Shown here: piece by piece, positions 15,295 through 24,076 of the stretch
Numbering within the stretch: the first letter of the stretch is position 1
Layout of the letters: every line of letters starts with the position of its first letter
DNA from: Actinomycetota bacterium
GTDB lineage: Bacteria > Actinomycetota > Thermoleophilia > Gaiellales > F1-60-MAGs149
NCBI GenBank assembly: GCA_009885805.1
Contig: VFJZ01000057.1
Location: 46,652-110,651, forward strand
Direction of reading: 5' to 3'
Length of the DNA: 64,000 nt
Program-made: the position numbers and the translations under genes
Notes under the pieces: generated by a model
Told to the model about the DNA's origin: nothing
What the model saw: the letters and a program-made list of their open reading frames with translations, nothing else
Database searches by the model: none

Positions 15295-16394
15295 TGGCCA
15301 TCGCAACGTCCACCCGGACGGTCGCTGACGTGCTCGAGCGCGCGCTGCAGGGCGAGCGGATCTCCGACGACGACGCGCTCGTCCTGCTCGGCAGCCGTGA
15401 CCTCGTAGCGATCGGTCAGGTCGCTGACGAGTTCCGGAATCGCAAGACCAACGCGGACGAGGTGACGTTCGTCGTCGACCGCAACATCAACTACAGCAAC
15501 GTCTGCGTCACCGATTGCCACTTCTGCGCGTTCTACCGCCTGCCCGGCGACGTCCGCGAGGGGTACACGCTGCCGAAGCCGGTGATCTTCAAGAAGATCG
15601 CCGAGACGCTCGCGATCGGTGGGACCGGCGTCCTGATGCAGGGCGGGCACAACCCCGATCTCGGCATCGAGTGGTACGAGGACCTGTTCCGCTCGATCAA
15701 GGAGCGATACCGGGTGCACCTGCACGCGCTGTCGCCGCCGGAGATCCAGTTCATTTCGCGGCGATCGAAACTGTCCGTGCCGACGGTGCTGTCGCGCCTG
15801 CGCGACGCCGGCCTCGACTCGCTCCCCGGCGGCGGCGGCGAGATCCTCGTCGATCGCGTGCGTCGCATCATCGCGCCGAAGAAGACGAAGTCGGCCGACT
15901 GGCTCGGCGTCATGCGCCACGCCCACCGGCTCGGTATCTCGACCTCGGCGACGATGATGTACGGCCATGTCGAGACGGTGGCCGAGCGGGTCGAACACCT
16001 CCGCCGGATCCGCGACCTCCAGGACGAAGCGCCCGGGTTCCGCGCCTTCATCTCGTGGACCTTCCAGCCCGACAACACGCGGCTCGGCCAGACCGTGACC
16101 GATACGCCCACCTCATTTGACTACCTCATTACCCAGGCCGTCTCCCGGATCTACCTCGACAACGTGGACCACATCCAGTCGTCGTGGGTGACGCAGGGCA
16201 TGAAGATCGGCCAGGTCGCGCTGCATTTCGGTGCTGACGACCTCGGCTCCGTGATGCTCGAGGAGAACGTCGTCTCCGCCGCCGGCACGACGTACCGCGC
16301 CACGGTCGAGGACTTCTGCCGGGTTATCCGCGCGGCCGGCTACCGTCCGGTGCAGCGTGACACCCTCTACCGCCGTATCCGTGACGACTTCTGA
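15291..16394 (+). CDS. mqnC: Dehypoxanthine futalosine cyclase (radical SAM)
   Basis: A 367-residue radical SAM protein with CVTDCHFCAFYR (Cys72, Cys76, Cys79), LMQGGHNPDLGIEWYEDL and LPGGGGEILVDRVRR, all typical of MqnC. It closes the second ring to form cyclic dehypoxanthinyl futalosine. GTG at 15291 overlaps the mqnA stop; ATG at 15294 is an equally possible start one codon later. Next in the pathway would be mqnD, and the hydrolase mqnB acts just before mqnC. Neither is in this window, nor is the prenyltransferase gene mqnP. Confidence 0.93.
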   Translation: MMAIATSTRTVADVLERALQGERISDDDALVLLGSRDLVAIGQVADEFRNRKTNADEVTFVVDRNINYSNVCVTDCHFCAFYRLPGDVREGYTLPKPVIFKKIAETLAIGGTGVLMQGGHNPDLGIEWYEDLFRSIKERYRVHLHALSPPEIQFISRRSKLSVPTVLSRLRDAGLDSLPGGGGEILVDRVRRIIAPKKTKSADWLGVMRHAHRLGISTSATMMYGHVETVAERVEHLRRIRDLQDEAPGFRAFISWTFQPDNTRLGQTVTDTPTSFDYLITQAVSRIYLDNVDHIQSSWVTQGMKIGQVALHFGADDLGSVMLEENVVSAAGTTYRATVEDFCRVIRAAGYRPVQRDTLYRRIRDDF

Positions 16395-16407
16395 GGGCGG
16401 GCGGCAC

Positions 16408-16584
16408 GTGCTGTACATCTGGACGCCGACCGGCTACCGGCTCGAAGAGCGGGAGGGGCCCGTGCCCCGGCTCGGCGACGTCGTCGATCTCGGTGCGTTC
16501 GGCCGCCAGACGGTCCAGAAGATCGGAGCGTCCCCGTTCCCCGCCGACGCGCGCCCCTGCGCCTTCCTGACGGCGGAGCCGTGA
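16408..16584 (+). CDS. Small protein of unknown function
   Basis: A 58-residue protein if GTG at 16408 is used (LYIWTPTGYRLEEREGPVPR and on); an earlier GTG at 16381 lies inside mqnC and would give 67 residues. The sequence is rich in Gly/Pro turns and beta-strand-like stretches, with no membrane segment. Its TGA overlaps the DedA start as GTGA, which supports translation. No family is recognised. The position between mqnC and a DedA protein may reflect operon packing only. Confidence 0.55.
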   Translation: MLYIWTPTGYRLEEREGPVPRLGDVVDLGAFGRQTVQKIGASPFPADARPCAFLTAEP

Positions 16585-17213
16585 CCGTGCCGCTCCTCTC
16601 GGTTCTGCAGGTGCTCGTCGACTTCGTGACGGAGTCGATCGGTGATCACGGTGTCCTGGCCGTGTTCATCCTGATGGCGCTCGAGTCTGCCTGCATCCCG
16701 GTACCGAGCGAGGTGATCCAGCTCTTCGCGGGCTACCTCGTCTCGCAGGACCGCATGGGTCTCGTCGCCGCGATCCTCGCCGGGACGCTCGGCAATGTCG
16801 TCGGTTCGTGGGTCGCCTGGGGGGTCGGCGCCCGCGGTGGCCGTCCCTTCATCGAGCGACACGGACGCTACCTGCACGTCACGCCGAAGCGGATGGCACT
16901 CGCCGACCGCTGGTTCGAGCGGTACGGCAACCGCGTCGTCTTCTGGTCGCGGATGCTGCCGATCGTCCGTACCTTCATCTCGCTGCCGGCGGGCGTCGCG
17001 CGGATGCCGTTCGGTCGCTTCACGATCTACACCTTCTTCGGCGCGCTGCCGTGGTGCGCGATGCTGACGCTGCTGGGCGTCAAGGTCGGCGAGAACTGGG
17101 AGACGTGGGAGGGGCGCCTCAAGTACTTCGACTACTTCGTGGCGGCGGTGCTCGTCGCCGGCACCGTCTGGCTGATCGTCCGCTGGCGCCGTCAGCCGGT
17201 CGCGGCCGCGTAG
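16581..17213 (+). CDS. DedA/VTT-family membrane protein
   Basis: A 210-residue protein with the family hallmarks: ALESACIPVPSEVIQLFAGY in an early re-entrant segment, GTLGNVVGSWVAWGVG, then the conserved RMLPIVRTFISLPAG and RMPFGRFTIYTFFGALPW. DedA proteins are inner-membrane proteins linked to lipid-carrier recycling (some flip undecaprenyl phosphate or phospholipids) and membrane homeostasis. Given the nearby lipid-linked sugar enzymes, a carrier-lipid role is plausible but inferred. GTG start overlaps the preceding small gene. Confidence 0.88.
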   Translation: MTVPLLSVLQVLVDFVTESIGDHGVLAVFILMALESACIPVPSEVIQLFAGYLVSQDRMGLVAAILAGTLGNVVGSWVAWGVGARGGRPFIERHGRYLHVTPKRMALADRWFERYGNRVVFWSRMLPIVRTFISLPAGVARMPFGRFTIYTFFGALPWCAMLTLLGVKVGENWETWEGRLKYFDYFVAAVLVAGTVWLIVRWRRQPVAAA

Positions 17214-17220
17214 CCGGGAC

Positions 17221-18288
17221 GTGTTCCGTGCGGTCCTGATCGCGTGGGCCGCGACGCGCCTGCTCTACCTCGGCGCGGCGGAGTGGTCGGCCCGTCGGGT
17301 CGCCGCCGGTGACGCGCCGGAGCGCTATCAGGCGGCGCACTTCTGGGACACGCTGGCGGCGTGGGACGGCGCCCGCTATCTCGACGTGGCCACGGTCGGG
17401 TATCCCGCCGAACTCGCTCCTCAGCATGGCTTCTTCCCGTTCCTCCCCGGGCTCCTGGCGGCGCTCGACCGACTCGGACTGCCGCCGGAGGCGGCGGGTC
17501 TCGTGCTCGCCAACGGCGCCGGTCTCGTCGGCATCTGGGCGGCCTATCTGGTCACCAGCCACCTGTTCGGGCCGGTCGTCGCGACCCGCACGGGGATCGC
17601 GCTCGCCTGTTTCCCACTCTCCTACGTCCTGTCGATGCTCTACACGGAGCCCTTCGCGATCGCCGCCGGGTTCGGCGCCGTCGCCCTCGCCCAGCGTGGC
17701 CGGCTCCGGCTGGCGGTGCCGCTCGGAATTGCGGTCGGCCTGTCGCGGTCGACCGGCCTGCTCTTCTGCCTGCCGCTGGCCGGCGTCGCGCTGCGGGCCG
17801 GCGGCCCGCGTCTCGCGCGCGCCGCCGTCGCTCTGGGGCCGCTCGTCGGGTTCGCGCTGTTCGCGGCGTACCTCCAGCTGCGGACGCAGAGCGCGTTCGC
17901 GTTCCAGGAGGCCCAGCGGCGGTTCTGGTTTCGACGCTCCCCCGGCACCGGCGCCGTACGCGCCCTCGTCGACGGCATCTCGCTCGACCGGGACTTCATC
18001 GCCAGCCCGTCGCCCTGGCTCGTACCTGCGTATCTCGGCGCGATCGCCGGCGTCGCCCGGCGTGTTCCGATCGAATGGACGCTGTTCGCTCTCCTGACGA
18101 TAGCGCTGCCACTCGCAACCGGCCGCTACGCCGGCGTCGCCCGCTACGGGCTGCTTGCCCTGCCGGCGTTCTGGGCGCTGGCGTGGCTCGGCGGTCGCTA
18201 TCCGCGGCTCGCGATCGCCTACGTCGTCGCCGCGCCGCTGGTCGGAGCGTTCGAGATCGTCTGGTGGCTGCCCGGGCACACGCCCTGA
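17221..18288 (+). CDS. PIG-V-like membrane mannosyltransferase
   Basis: A 355-residue polytopic protein with about nine hydrophobic segments. FWDTLAAWDGARYLDVATVG and HGFFPFLPGLLAALD near the N-terminus match bacterial members of the GPI mannosyltransferase 2 (PIG-V, GT76) group; the Asp of AWDG is the expected metal or donor-binding residue. Such enzymes use polyprenyl-phosphate mannose. GTG start is 7 bp after the DedA stop. It converges on the RNase D gene with only 9 bp between stops. Substrate assignment is by family resemblance. Confidence 0.65.
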   Translation: MFRAVLIAWAATRLLYLGAAEWSARRVAAGDAPERYQAAHFWDTLAAWDGARYLDVATVGYPAELAPQHGFFPFLPGLLAALDRLGLPPEAAGLVLANGAGLVGIWAAYLVTSHLFGPVVATRTGIALACFPLSYVLSMLYTEPFAIAAGFGAVALAQRGRLRLAVPLGIAVGLSRSTGLLFCLPLAGVALRAGGPRLARAAVALGPLVGFALFAAYLQLRTQSAFAFQEAQRRFWFRRSPGTGAVRALVDGISLDRDFIASPSPWLVPAYLGAIAGVARRVPIEWTLFALLTIALPLATGRYAGVARYGLLALPAFWALAWLGGRYPRLAIAYVVAAPLVGAFEIVWWLPGHTP

Positions 18289-18297
18289 CGGCGGCGA

Positions 18298-19482
18298 TCA
18301 GATCTCGTGGATGGCGATGAACGGCGCCCTGTCACGGAGGGAGAGCGCGACGCGGCCCCCGACCAGCGCGATCATCTCGTTGCCGACGAGATCGCGGCGC
18401 CAGCCGGACGCGAGCGGATGCCCGTCGACGTCGCCGAGGACGACCGCCTCCATGAAGCCGTCGAGGTCGGCGCGCGTCGCCACCAGTTCAGGCGCGATGC
18501 CGGCATCCACGCAGCGCACCTTGAGGAGCGTCCCGGCGAGACCGGCGGCGGCGTCGGCGCGGCGCTGGACGGCGGGCGGAGCCGGCGCGTCGGCGACGAT
18601 CGGCGGCGCCTCCCGGCCGGCTGCGACCGCCGCCAGGATCTGCTCCACGTCCCGCGGCTTCAGCCCCGTCGCGGCGCCGCGGATCGCGGCGAGGGCAGCG
18701 GCGTCGACGGGCGAGCCGCGGGCGATCTCGACCAGCGTCGGGTCCTTCACGAGCCAGCCCGCCGGCAGGTCCCGGCGCCGTGCCTCGCCGTCGCGCCAGG
18801 CGGCGAGTTCGCGGAGGACGGCGAGCTGACGGGGCGACAGCCGGCCGCGGCGCTGCACCTTGCGCCACGCGTCGAGCGGGTCGGCCGACGGGTCGCCGCC
18901 GTCGGGGTAGCGGCGCGCGACCTCGGCCAGCGCCCACTCGAGGCGGCCTGCCTCCCCGAGCCGCCGCACGATCTCGTCCCACAGCGCTTCGAGCCAGCGG
19001 ACGTCGTCGCCCGCGTACTCGAGCTGCGACGCGGACAGCGGCCGGCGTTTCCAGTCGGAGAAGGATTCGTGGTGCCCGGGCCTGATACCGAGCGCGTCGG
19101 TCAGGAGCCGCTCCAGGCCGGCGGAGGCCGTCAGCCCGACGAACCCGGCCGCGACTTGCGTGTCGCGAACCCGTGTCGGTCGAACGCCGTGATGGATACC
19201 GAAGGCCAGGAGGTCGCCCGACGGCGCGTGCATCAGAACCTCCACCGCCGGGTCGGCGACGAGGTCGGCGATCGGCTGGAGCGGCGCTCCTTCGAGCGGG
19301 TCGACGAGCCACACCGCTCCGGCGACCGCGACCTGCACGAGGCAGAGTTGCGGCGCGTAGGTGCGCTCCCAGAGAAACTCCGTATCGATGGCGCAGCGAC
19401 CGGCTGCCCGAGCCGTCGCCGCCAGCTCGTCGACGCCGCGGGCGTCCCTGAGTACGGTGTCCGTCACGCCAGCGGGGGTCAC
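18298..19482 (-). CDS. rnd: RNase D-like 3'-5' exoribonuclease with HRDC domain
   Basis: A 394-residue protein. The DEDDy exonuclease residues are Asp33 and Glu35 (AIDTEFLWE), Asp90 (HAPSGDL), and Tyr156 and Asp160 (YAGDDVRWLE). SDWKRRPLSASQLEYA is characteristic of RNase D. An HRDC domain follows (about 210-290), with a second helical region to the end. The family trims tRNA and other structured RNA 3' ends. GTG at 19482 overlaps the stop of the upstream ABC gene, so the two are co-transcribed; the pairing is probably not functional. Confidence 0.9.
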   Translation of the reverse strand: MTPAGVTDTVLRDARGVDELAATARAAGRCAIDTEFLWERTYAPQLCLVQVAVAGAVWLVDPLEGAPLQPIADLVADPAVEVLMHAPSGDLLAFGIHHGVRPTRVRDTQVAAGFVGLTASAGLERLLTDALGIRPGHHESFSDWKRRPLSASQLEYAGDDVRWLEALWDEIVRRLGEAGRLEWALAEVARRYPDGGDPSADPLDAWRKVQRRGRLSPRQLAVLRELAAWRDGEARRRDLPAGWLVKDPTLVEIARGSPVDAAALAAIRGAATGLKPRDVEQILAAVAAGREAPPIVADAPAPPAVQRRADAAAGLAGTLLKVRCVDAGIAPELVATRADLDGFMEAVVLGDVDGHPLASGWRRDLVGNEMIALVGGRVALSLRDRAPFIAIHEI

Positions 19483-21311
19483 TCCTCGGAATGTACCGGC
19501 GCGGCGTCGCGCGCGACGAGGGCGGCGTAGCGGCCGCCGAGGCGGATCAGGTCGTCGTGCGTGCCGCGCTCGACGATCCGACCCTGTTCGAGCACCAGGA
19601 TCTCGTCGGCATCCCGCACCGTTGAGAGGCGGTGGGCGATCGTGAGCGTGGTGCGGCCGCGCGCGAGATCGCGGAGTGCGCTCTGGACGAGGTGTTCCGT
19701 GCCGACATCGAGGGCGCTGGTCGCCTCGTCCAGCACCAGGACCGGCGGATCGCGCAGGATCGCGCGGGCGATCGCGATGCGCTGACGCTCGCCGCCGGAG
19801 AAGCGGAAGCCCCGTTCGCCGACGACCGTGTCGTATCCGGCGGGCAGCGCTGCGACGAGGTCGTGGATCTGGGCCGCGCGGGCGGCCGCCTCGACGGTCT
19901 CGTCGTCGGCGCCGGGGCGCGCGAAGCGAATGTTCTCCCGCACGGTGCCGTGGAACAGGTACGTCTCCTGCGACACGACGCCGACCGCCTCGTGGAGCGT
20001 CGCGAACGTGAGGTCGCGGAGGTCATGGCCGTCGAGCAGCACACGGCCGCGATCGGCGTCGTACAGCCGGGCGGCGACGTAGCCGAGGGTCGTCTTGCCG
20101 CTCCCCGTCTCGCCGACGACAGCCACGTGTGCTCCGGGTGAGGCGTGGAACGTGATCTCGTCGAGGGCATCGCGGGCGGCCTCCGGGTAGCGGAGGGAGA
20201 CCGCGTCGAAGCGGAGGTCGCCGCGCAGCGCGGCCCGTTCGATCGAGCGGGCTCCGGGACGCTCCGTGATCTCGACCTCGAGATCGAGGTACTCGAACAC
20301 GCGGTCGAAGAGGGCGAACGACGCCTGCACCTCGGTCTGGATGTTGAGGAGCGACCCGACCGGGAAGAACAGCCGTGTCTGCAGCGTCGTGAACGCGATC
20401 AGCGTGCCGAGCGACACCTCGCCAACGCCGTAGACGAGCGCCCAGCCGGCGGCGCCGTAGACCAGCGCCGGCATCAGCTGGAACGACGACTGCACGGTTG
20501 CCATCACCCAGCGCCCGGCCATCCGCTGGCGCAGCTCGAGGGCCGCGAGCCGCGCCGACTCGTCGCGAAACCGCGCCGCGAGCACATCGCCCTGCCCGTA
20601 GGTCTTCGCGAGCAGGACGCCCGACACTGACAGTGACTCCGTCACCAGTGAACTCATGTCCGCCATCGACCCCTGCTTTTCGGACGCGATCTCGCGCCGC
20701 CGATCGCCGACGCGGCGCGTGAGCAGGACGAACAGCGGCAGGAGCGCGAACGCGGCGAGGGCGAGTCGCCACTCGAGGATGAGCATCGCGCCTGCTGTCG
20801 CGAGCACCGTGGTGACGTTCGAGACGATCGACGTCGCCGTGTTCGTGACGACGCCCTGTACGCCGCCGATGTCGTTTGCGATCCGCGACTGCACGTCGCC
20901 GGTACGGGTGCGCGTGAAGAAGGCCAGGGACAGGCGCTGGAGGTGGTCGAACACGGCCGAGCGGAGGTCGTGCATGACACCCTGCCCGATCCGGTTCGAC
21001 TGCCACGTCTGGGCGACACCGATCACCGCCGAGACGAGGGGGACCGCGATCATGCCGGCGACGAGCCAGTTGAGGAGCGTCAGGTCGAGTGCGCGACCGG
21101 CGACGAGCACGTCGTCGAACAGCGCCTGCAGCAGAAACGGCGGCACCAGGCCGATCAGCGCCGCCAGGCCGATCAGTCCCAGGAGCCAGGTCAGACGCGC
21201 GCGGTACGGTCGGAAGAGTCCGGCGACCCGGCGGGTGTTCGCCCGCCGCACGGCGGGGTCGGCGGTCCGGCGGGCCGGCGGCTCGCCGCGTGATCGCTCC
21301 CGGTAGGACAC
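19479..21311 (-). CDS. ABC exporter half-transporter (MsbA/multidrug type)
   Basis: A 610-residue fused transporter: six membrane helices (about 40-325) and a C-terminal ATPase with Walker A GETGSGKTT (400-408), signature FSGGERQ (504-510), Walker B VLVLDE (524-529) and H-loop IAHRLS. NRIGQGVMHDLRSAVFDHLQ in the first cytoplasmic loop is typical of type I exporters. It would act as a homodimer or with a partner outside the window to export lipids, drugs or peptides. A GTG start was chosen; the N-terminal 30 residues are basic and disordered. Co-transcribed with the RNase D gene. Confidence 0.9.
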   Translation of the reverse strand: MSYRERSRGEPPARRTADPAVRRANTRRVAGLFRPYRARLTWLLGLIGLAALIGLVPPFLLQALFDDVLVAGRALDLTLLNWLVAGMIAVPLVSAVIGVAQTWQSNRIGQGVMHDLRSAVFDHLQRLSLAFFTRTRTGDVQSRIANDIGGVQGVVTNTATSIVSNVTTVLATAGAMLILEWRLALAAFALLPLFVLLTRRVGDRRREIASEKQGSMADMSSLVTESLSVSGVLLAKTYGQGDVLAARFRDESARLAALELRQRMAGRWVMATVQSSFQLMPALVYGAAGWALVYGVGEVSLGTLIAFTTLQTRLFFPVGSLLNIQTEVQASFALFDRVFEYLDLEVEITERPGARSIERAALRGDLRFDAVSLRYPEAARDALDEITFHASPGAHVAVVGETGSGKTTLGYVAARLYDADRGRVLLDGHDLRDLTFATLHEAVGVVSQETYLFHGTVRENIRFARPGADDETVEAAARAAQIHDLVAALPAGYDTVVGERGFRFSGGERQRIAIARAILRDPPVLVLDEATSALDVGTEHLVQSALRDLARGRTTLTIAHRLSTVRDADEILVLEQGRIVERGTHDDLIRLGGRYAALVARDAAPVHSEE

Positions 21312-21362
21312 GCGCCCTATGCTGCCCGCATCCCGACGCGAGCGAGCCAGCAGGCGGGAGGT

Positions 21363-22937
21363 TCAGGCGGCGATGGACGCGCGAGCGGGCGCCCGTCCGA
21401 TGACGCGCAGCAGGGCGTCGACGACCGACGGGTCGAGTTGCCTGCCCGCCTCGGCAGCCAGACGGCGTTCCGCCTCGTCCACGTCGAGCGCCTCCCGGTA
21501 GGGCCGTCGCGACGTCATCGCGTCCCACGTGTCGCACGCGAACACGATCCGCGAGAGCAGCGGGATGCCCTCCCGCGTCAGTCCGTCTGGATAGCCGGTA
21601 CCGTCCCAGCGTTCGTGGGCACTGCGGACGCCGGCCGCGGCCGAGCCGAGGAACGGGACCCCGCGAAGGATGCGCTCGCCGACGATCGTGTGCTCGCGGA
21701 CGTACACCCACTCGTCCTCGGTGAGGGCCCCGGGCTTGGACAGGATCGCGTCGGGGATCGCGATCTTGCCGACGTCATGGAGCACGGCGGTGAACTCGAG
21801 GTCGCGCAGCTCGTCGGCCGTCAGGCCGAGCTCTCGGCCGACCGTGACGGCCAGGCGCGCCGTCGCGCTCGCGTGCTCGTGGGTGTCGTGGTCCTTCGCC
21901 TCGAGAGCATTGGCGAGCGCGGTCACCGTCGACATGTACGCCGTCTCGATCTGTGTGCGCAGCCGCTCACGCCGGAGCACGCCGGCGGCGTTGCCAGCCA
22001 GGGTTTCGAGGGTCCCGAAGATCGCCGGGTCCGGCGCTGCGCCGCGGAGGATCACGAGGAGCGCCCCGAACACCTCCGTGCCGTCGGCGATCGGCTGGAC
22101 GACGGCAAGCCGACCACGGAACGCCGCCGGCCGCTCGGGTTGCAGACCAAGGCGCGCGAGGAGCGTCAGCGTGTCGACGAACAGCAGCGGTCGGCCGCGG
22201 CCGAGCCCGGCGGGGAGGGCGCGGACGCCCTCGACGGGGTCATCGCGCAGCACCTCGCCGGCGAGCCCGACGATCCGCGCCGACGGGCCGTCGATCAGGA
22301 CGACAGCGCCGCACTCGGCGTCGGCGGCCCGACGCGCGCCCGCGGCGGTGTGCTCCATGGCGCCGACCAGGTCGGGCGCAGCGGCCGAAGCGGCGGCGGC
22401 ACGCGCCAGCACCTGCTCGCGTTGCAGCGCCTGGTGGTGCGCGCGGCGCGTGTCGTGGGCGACGAGGACCAGGGCCATCGTCAGGCCGGCCTGGGTAAGC
22501 TCGGTTTCGGCGTCGGCGCGGAACGGCCCGGTGCGGCGAAATGCGATCAGCGTCCCCAGCAACCGATCACCGCACGCGATCGGGGCCGCCAGAACGCCGG
22601 TCACGCCCTGGGCGCGGAGATGGGGATCCGAGAGATCGTGCGAGGCGTAGTCGTCGATGCGGAGCGGTGCCCCGGCGAGCATTGCCGCCTCCACGAGCGC
22701 GTCGACGGCGATCGGTAGGTCGCTGGAGTACGCCTGGCGCGGCTCGACCCCGTCGGCGTGGCGCAAGACGAGATCGTGGAGATGACGGCGGCGGACGCAG
22801 AGCCAGACGCCGTCGGCCTCGACCAGCGTGCGGGTCGCGGCGGTCGCCGGTGGCGCCAGCTGCTCGAACGCTCCGGGCGCGTCGACCAGGGCTGCGATGC
22901 TGGTCAGGGCGGCCTGGAGCGCGGGTGGGGCCGACAT
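21363..22937 (-). CDS. GAF-GAF-HD-GYP protein, probable c-di-GMP phosphodiesterase
   Basis: A 524-residue cytoplasmic protein with two GAF-like sensor domains (about 20-165 and 180-325) and a C-terminal HD-GYP domain. The metal-binding HD is at VLHDVGKIAIPD (His387, Asp388) and the GYP motif is in HERWDGTGYPDG (448-450). HD-GYP enzymes hydrolyse the second messenger c-di-GMP, often controlling polysaccharide output. It stands divergently next to the first gene of the polysaccharide region, which suggests but does not prove such a link. A GATAAC hexamer positioned exactly -12 to -7 suggests a leaderless transcript from ATG 22937. Confidence 0.88.
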   Translation of the reverse strand: MSAPPALQAALTSIAALVDAPGAFEQLAPPATAATRTLVEADGVWLCVRRRHLHDLVLRHADGVEPRQAYSSDLPIAVDALVEAAMLAGAPLRIDDYASHDLSDPHLRAQGVTGVLAAPIACGDRLLGTLIAFRRTGPFRADAETELTQAGLTMALVLVAHDTRRAHHQALQREQVLARAAAASAAAPDLVGAMEHTAAGARRAADAECGAVVLIDGPSARIVGLAGEVLRDDPVEGVRALPAGLGRGRPLLFVDTLTLLARLGLQPERPAAFRGRLAVVQPIADGTEVFGALLVILRGAAPDPAIFGTLETLAGNAAGVLRRERLRTQIETAYMSTVTALANALEAKDHDTHEHASATARLAVTVGRELGLTADELRDLEFTAVLHDVGKIAIPDAILSKPGALTEDEWVYVREHTIVGERILRGVPFLGSAAAGVRSAHERWDGTGYPDGLTREGIPLLSRIVFACDTWDAMTSRRPYREALDVDEAERRLAAEAGRQLDPSVVDALLRVIGRAPARASIAA

Positions 22938-22943
22938 CTATCC

Positions 22944-22988
22944 GTTATCGCCCATTTGGGTGTACTGCTTGAGGGCGCAAAGTATGCT
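22944..22988. promoter_or_regulatory. Divergent promoter region, HD-GYP gene / aminotransferase gene
   Basis: This AT-richer 62-bp gap carries GATAAC on the minus strand (22949-22944), which would start transcription at the ATG of the HD-GYP gene, and TATGCT on the plus strand (22983-22988), which would start about five bases before the aminotransferase ATG at 23000. A small palindrome CCCATTTGGG (22951-22960) lies between them and could be an operator. No good -35 hexamers are seen. Confidence 0.4.
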
Positions 22989-22999
22989 CCGTCGCTGAG

Positions 23000-24076
23000 A
23001 TGGGCGTCCCGTTGATGGATCTCCAGGGGCAGTGGACGGCGCTGCTCCCGGCAGCGCGCGCGGCGCTCCTCGACGTGGTCGATTCCGGTCGGTTCATCCT
23101 CGGCCCGCAGGTCGCCGCGTTCGAGCAAGAGGCCGCCGCCGCGCTTGGCGTAGCGCACGCGGTCGGCGTGGCGAACGGCACCGAAGCGCTCGTCCTCGCG
23201 CTCCGGGCCGTCGGCGTCGTTCCGGGCGACGAGGTGATCTGCCCGGCCTTCACCTTCTACGCGACTGCCGAGGCGATCGCAGCCGTCGGTGCCACGCCGG
23301 TCTTCGCCGACATCCGCGTGGGCGACTACTGCCTCGACCCGGCGGCCGTCGAGGCCGCGGTGACGTCGCGCACTCGCGCCGTGGTCCCCGTCCACCTCTT
23401 CGGCCACCCGGCCGACATCTCCGCGCTGCGAGCAGTCTGCGACCGCCATGGCCTGGCGCTCGTCGAGGACGCGGCGCAGGCCTTCGGTGCGGCTGGCGTG
23501 GCGTTGCGCGGCGACGTCTCAACGTACTCCTTCTTTCCCACGAAGAACCTCGCGACGTTCGGTGACGGTGGGCTGATCGTCACGTCGCGCGAGGACGTCG
23601 CCGAGACGTCCCGCACCCTGCGTTTCCACGGCTCGCGTGACAAGCAGACGTTCACGCAGGTCGGCTACAACTCCCGTCTTGACGAGTTGCACGCTGCCGT
23701 GCTGCGTGTCTTCCTGCCGGCGGTGGCGGGGTGGAACACGGCGCGGACGGCGGCGGCGGAGCGCTACCGCGCTCTGGGACTCGGCGAGGTCGTCGGGCTG
23801 CCGCCGGACGGCGGCGTCTACCACCTGTACGTCGTCCGCACCTCGAGCCGCGCCGCCGTCGCGGACGCGTGCCGGGCGGCCGGTGTGGCGACCGGCGTCT
23901 ACTACGCGACGCCGCTGCACCGCCAGCCCGTGTTCGCCCGGCTCCCGCCGCGTGATCTCCCCGTCACGGACGCCGCCGCCGACCAGTGCCTTGCGCTACC
24001 GATGTTCCCCACCATCAGCGAGGCGCAGCAGGTCGCCGTCGTCGCGGCGGTGACCGGCGTGCTCGCGCCAGCGTGA
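23000..24076 (+). CDS. DegT/DnrJ/EryC1-family sugar aminotransferase
   Basis: A 358-residue PLP enzyme of the DegT/StrS group. The N-terminal MDLQGQW, phosphate-binding GVANGTEALVLAL, CPAFTFYATAEAI, the cofactor residues in LVEDAAQAFGA and the lysine in SFFPTKNLATFGDGG (Lys182) are all present. These enzymes aminate a keto-sugar nucleotide, commonly a UDP-4-keto-6-deoxy-hexose. The CapD-type dehydratase two genes downstream could make that substrate, suggesting a UDP-4-amino-4,6-dideoxy sugar (inference). Confidence 0.9.
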   Translation: MGVPLMDLQGQWTALLPAARAALLDVVDSGRFILGPQVAAFEQEAAAALGVAHAVGVANGTEALVLALRAVGVVPGDEVICPAFTFYATAEAIAAVGATPVFADIRVGDYCLDPAAVEAAVTSRTRAVVPVHLFGHPADISALRAVCDRHGLALVEDAAQAFGAAGVALRGDVSTYSFFPTKNLATFGDGGLIVTSREDVAETSRTLRFHGSRDKQTFTQVGYNSRLDELHAAVLRVFLPAVAGWNTARTAAAERYRALGLGEVVGLPPDGGVYHLYVVRTSSRAAVADACRAAGVATGVYYATPLHRQPVFARLPPRDLPVTDAAADQCLALPMFPTISEAQQVAVVAAVTGVLAPA

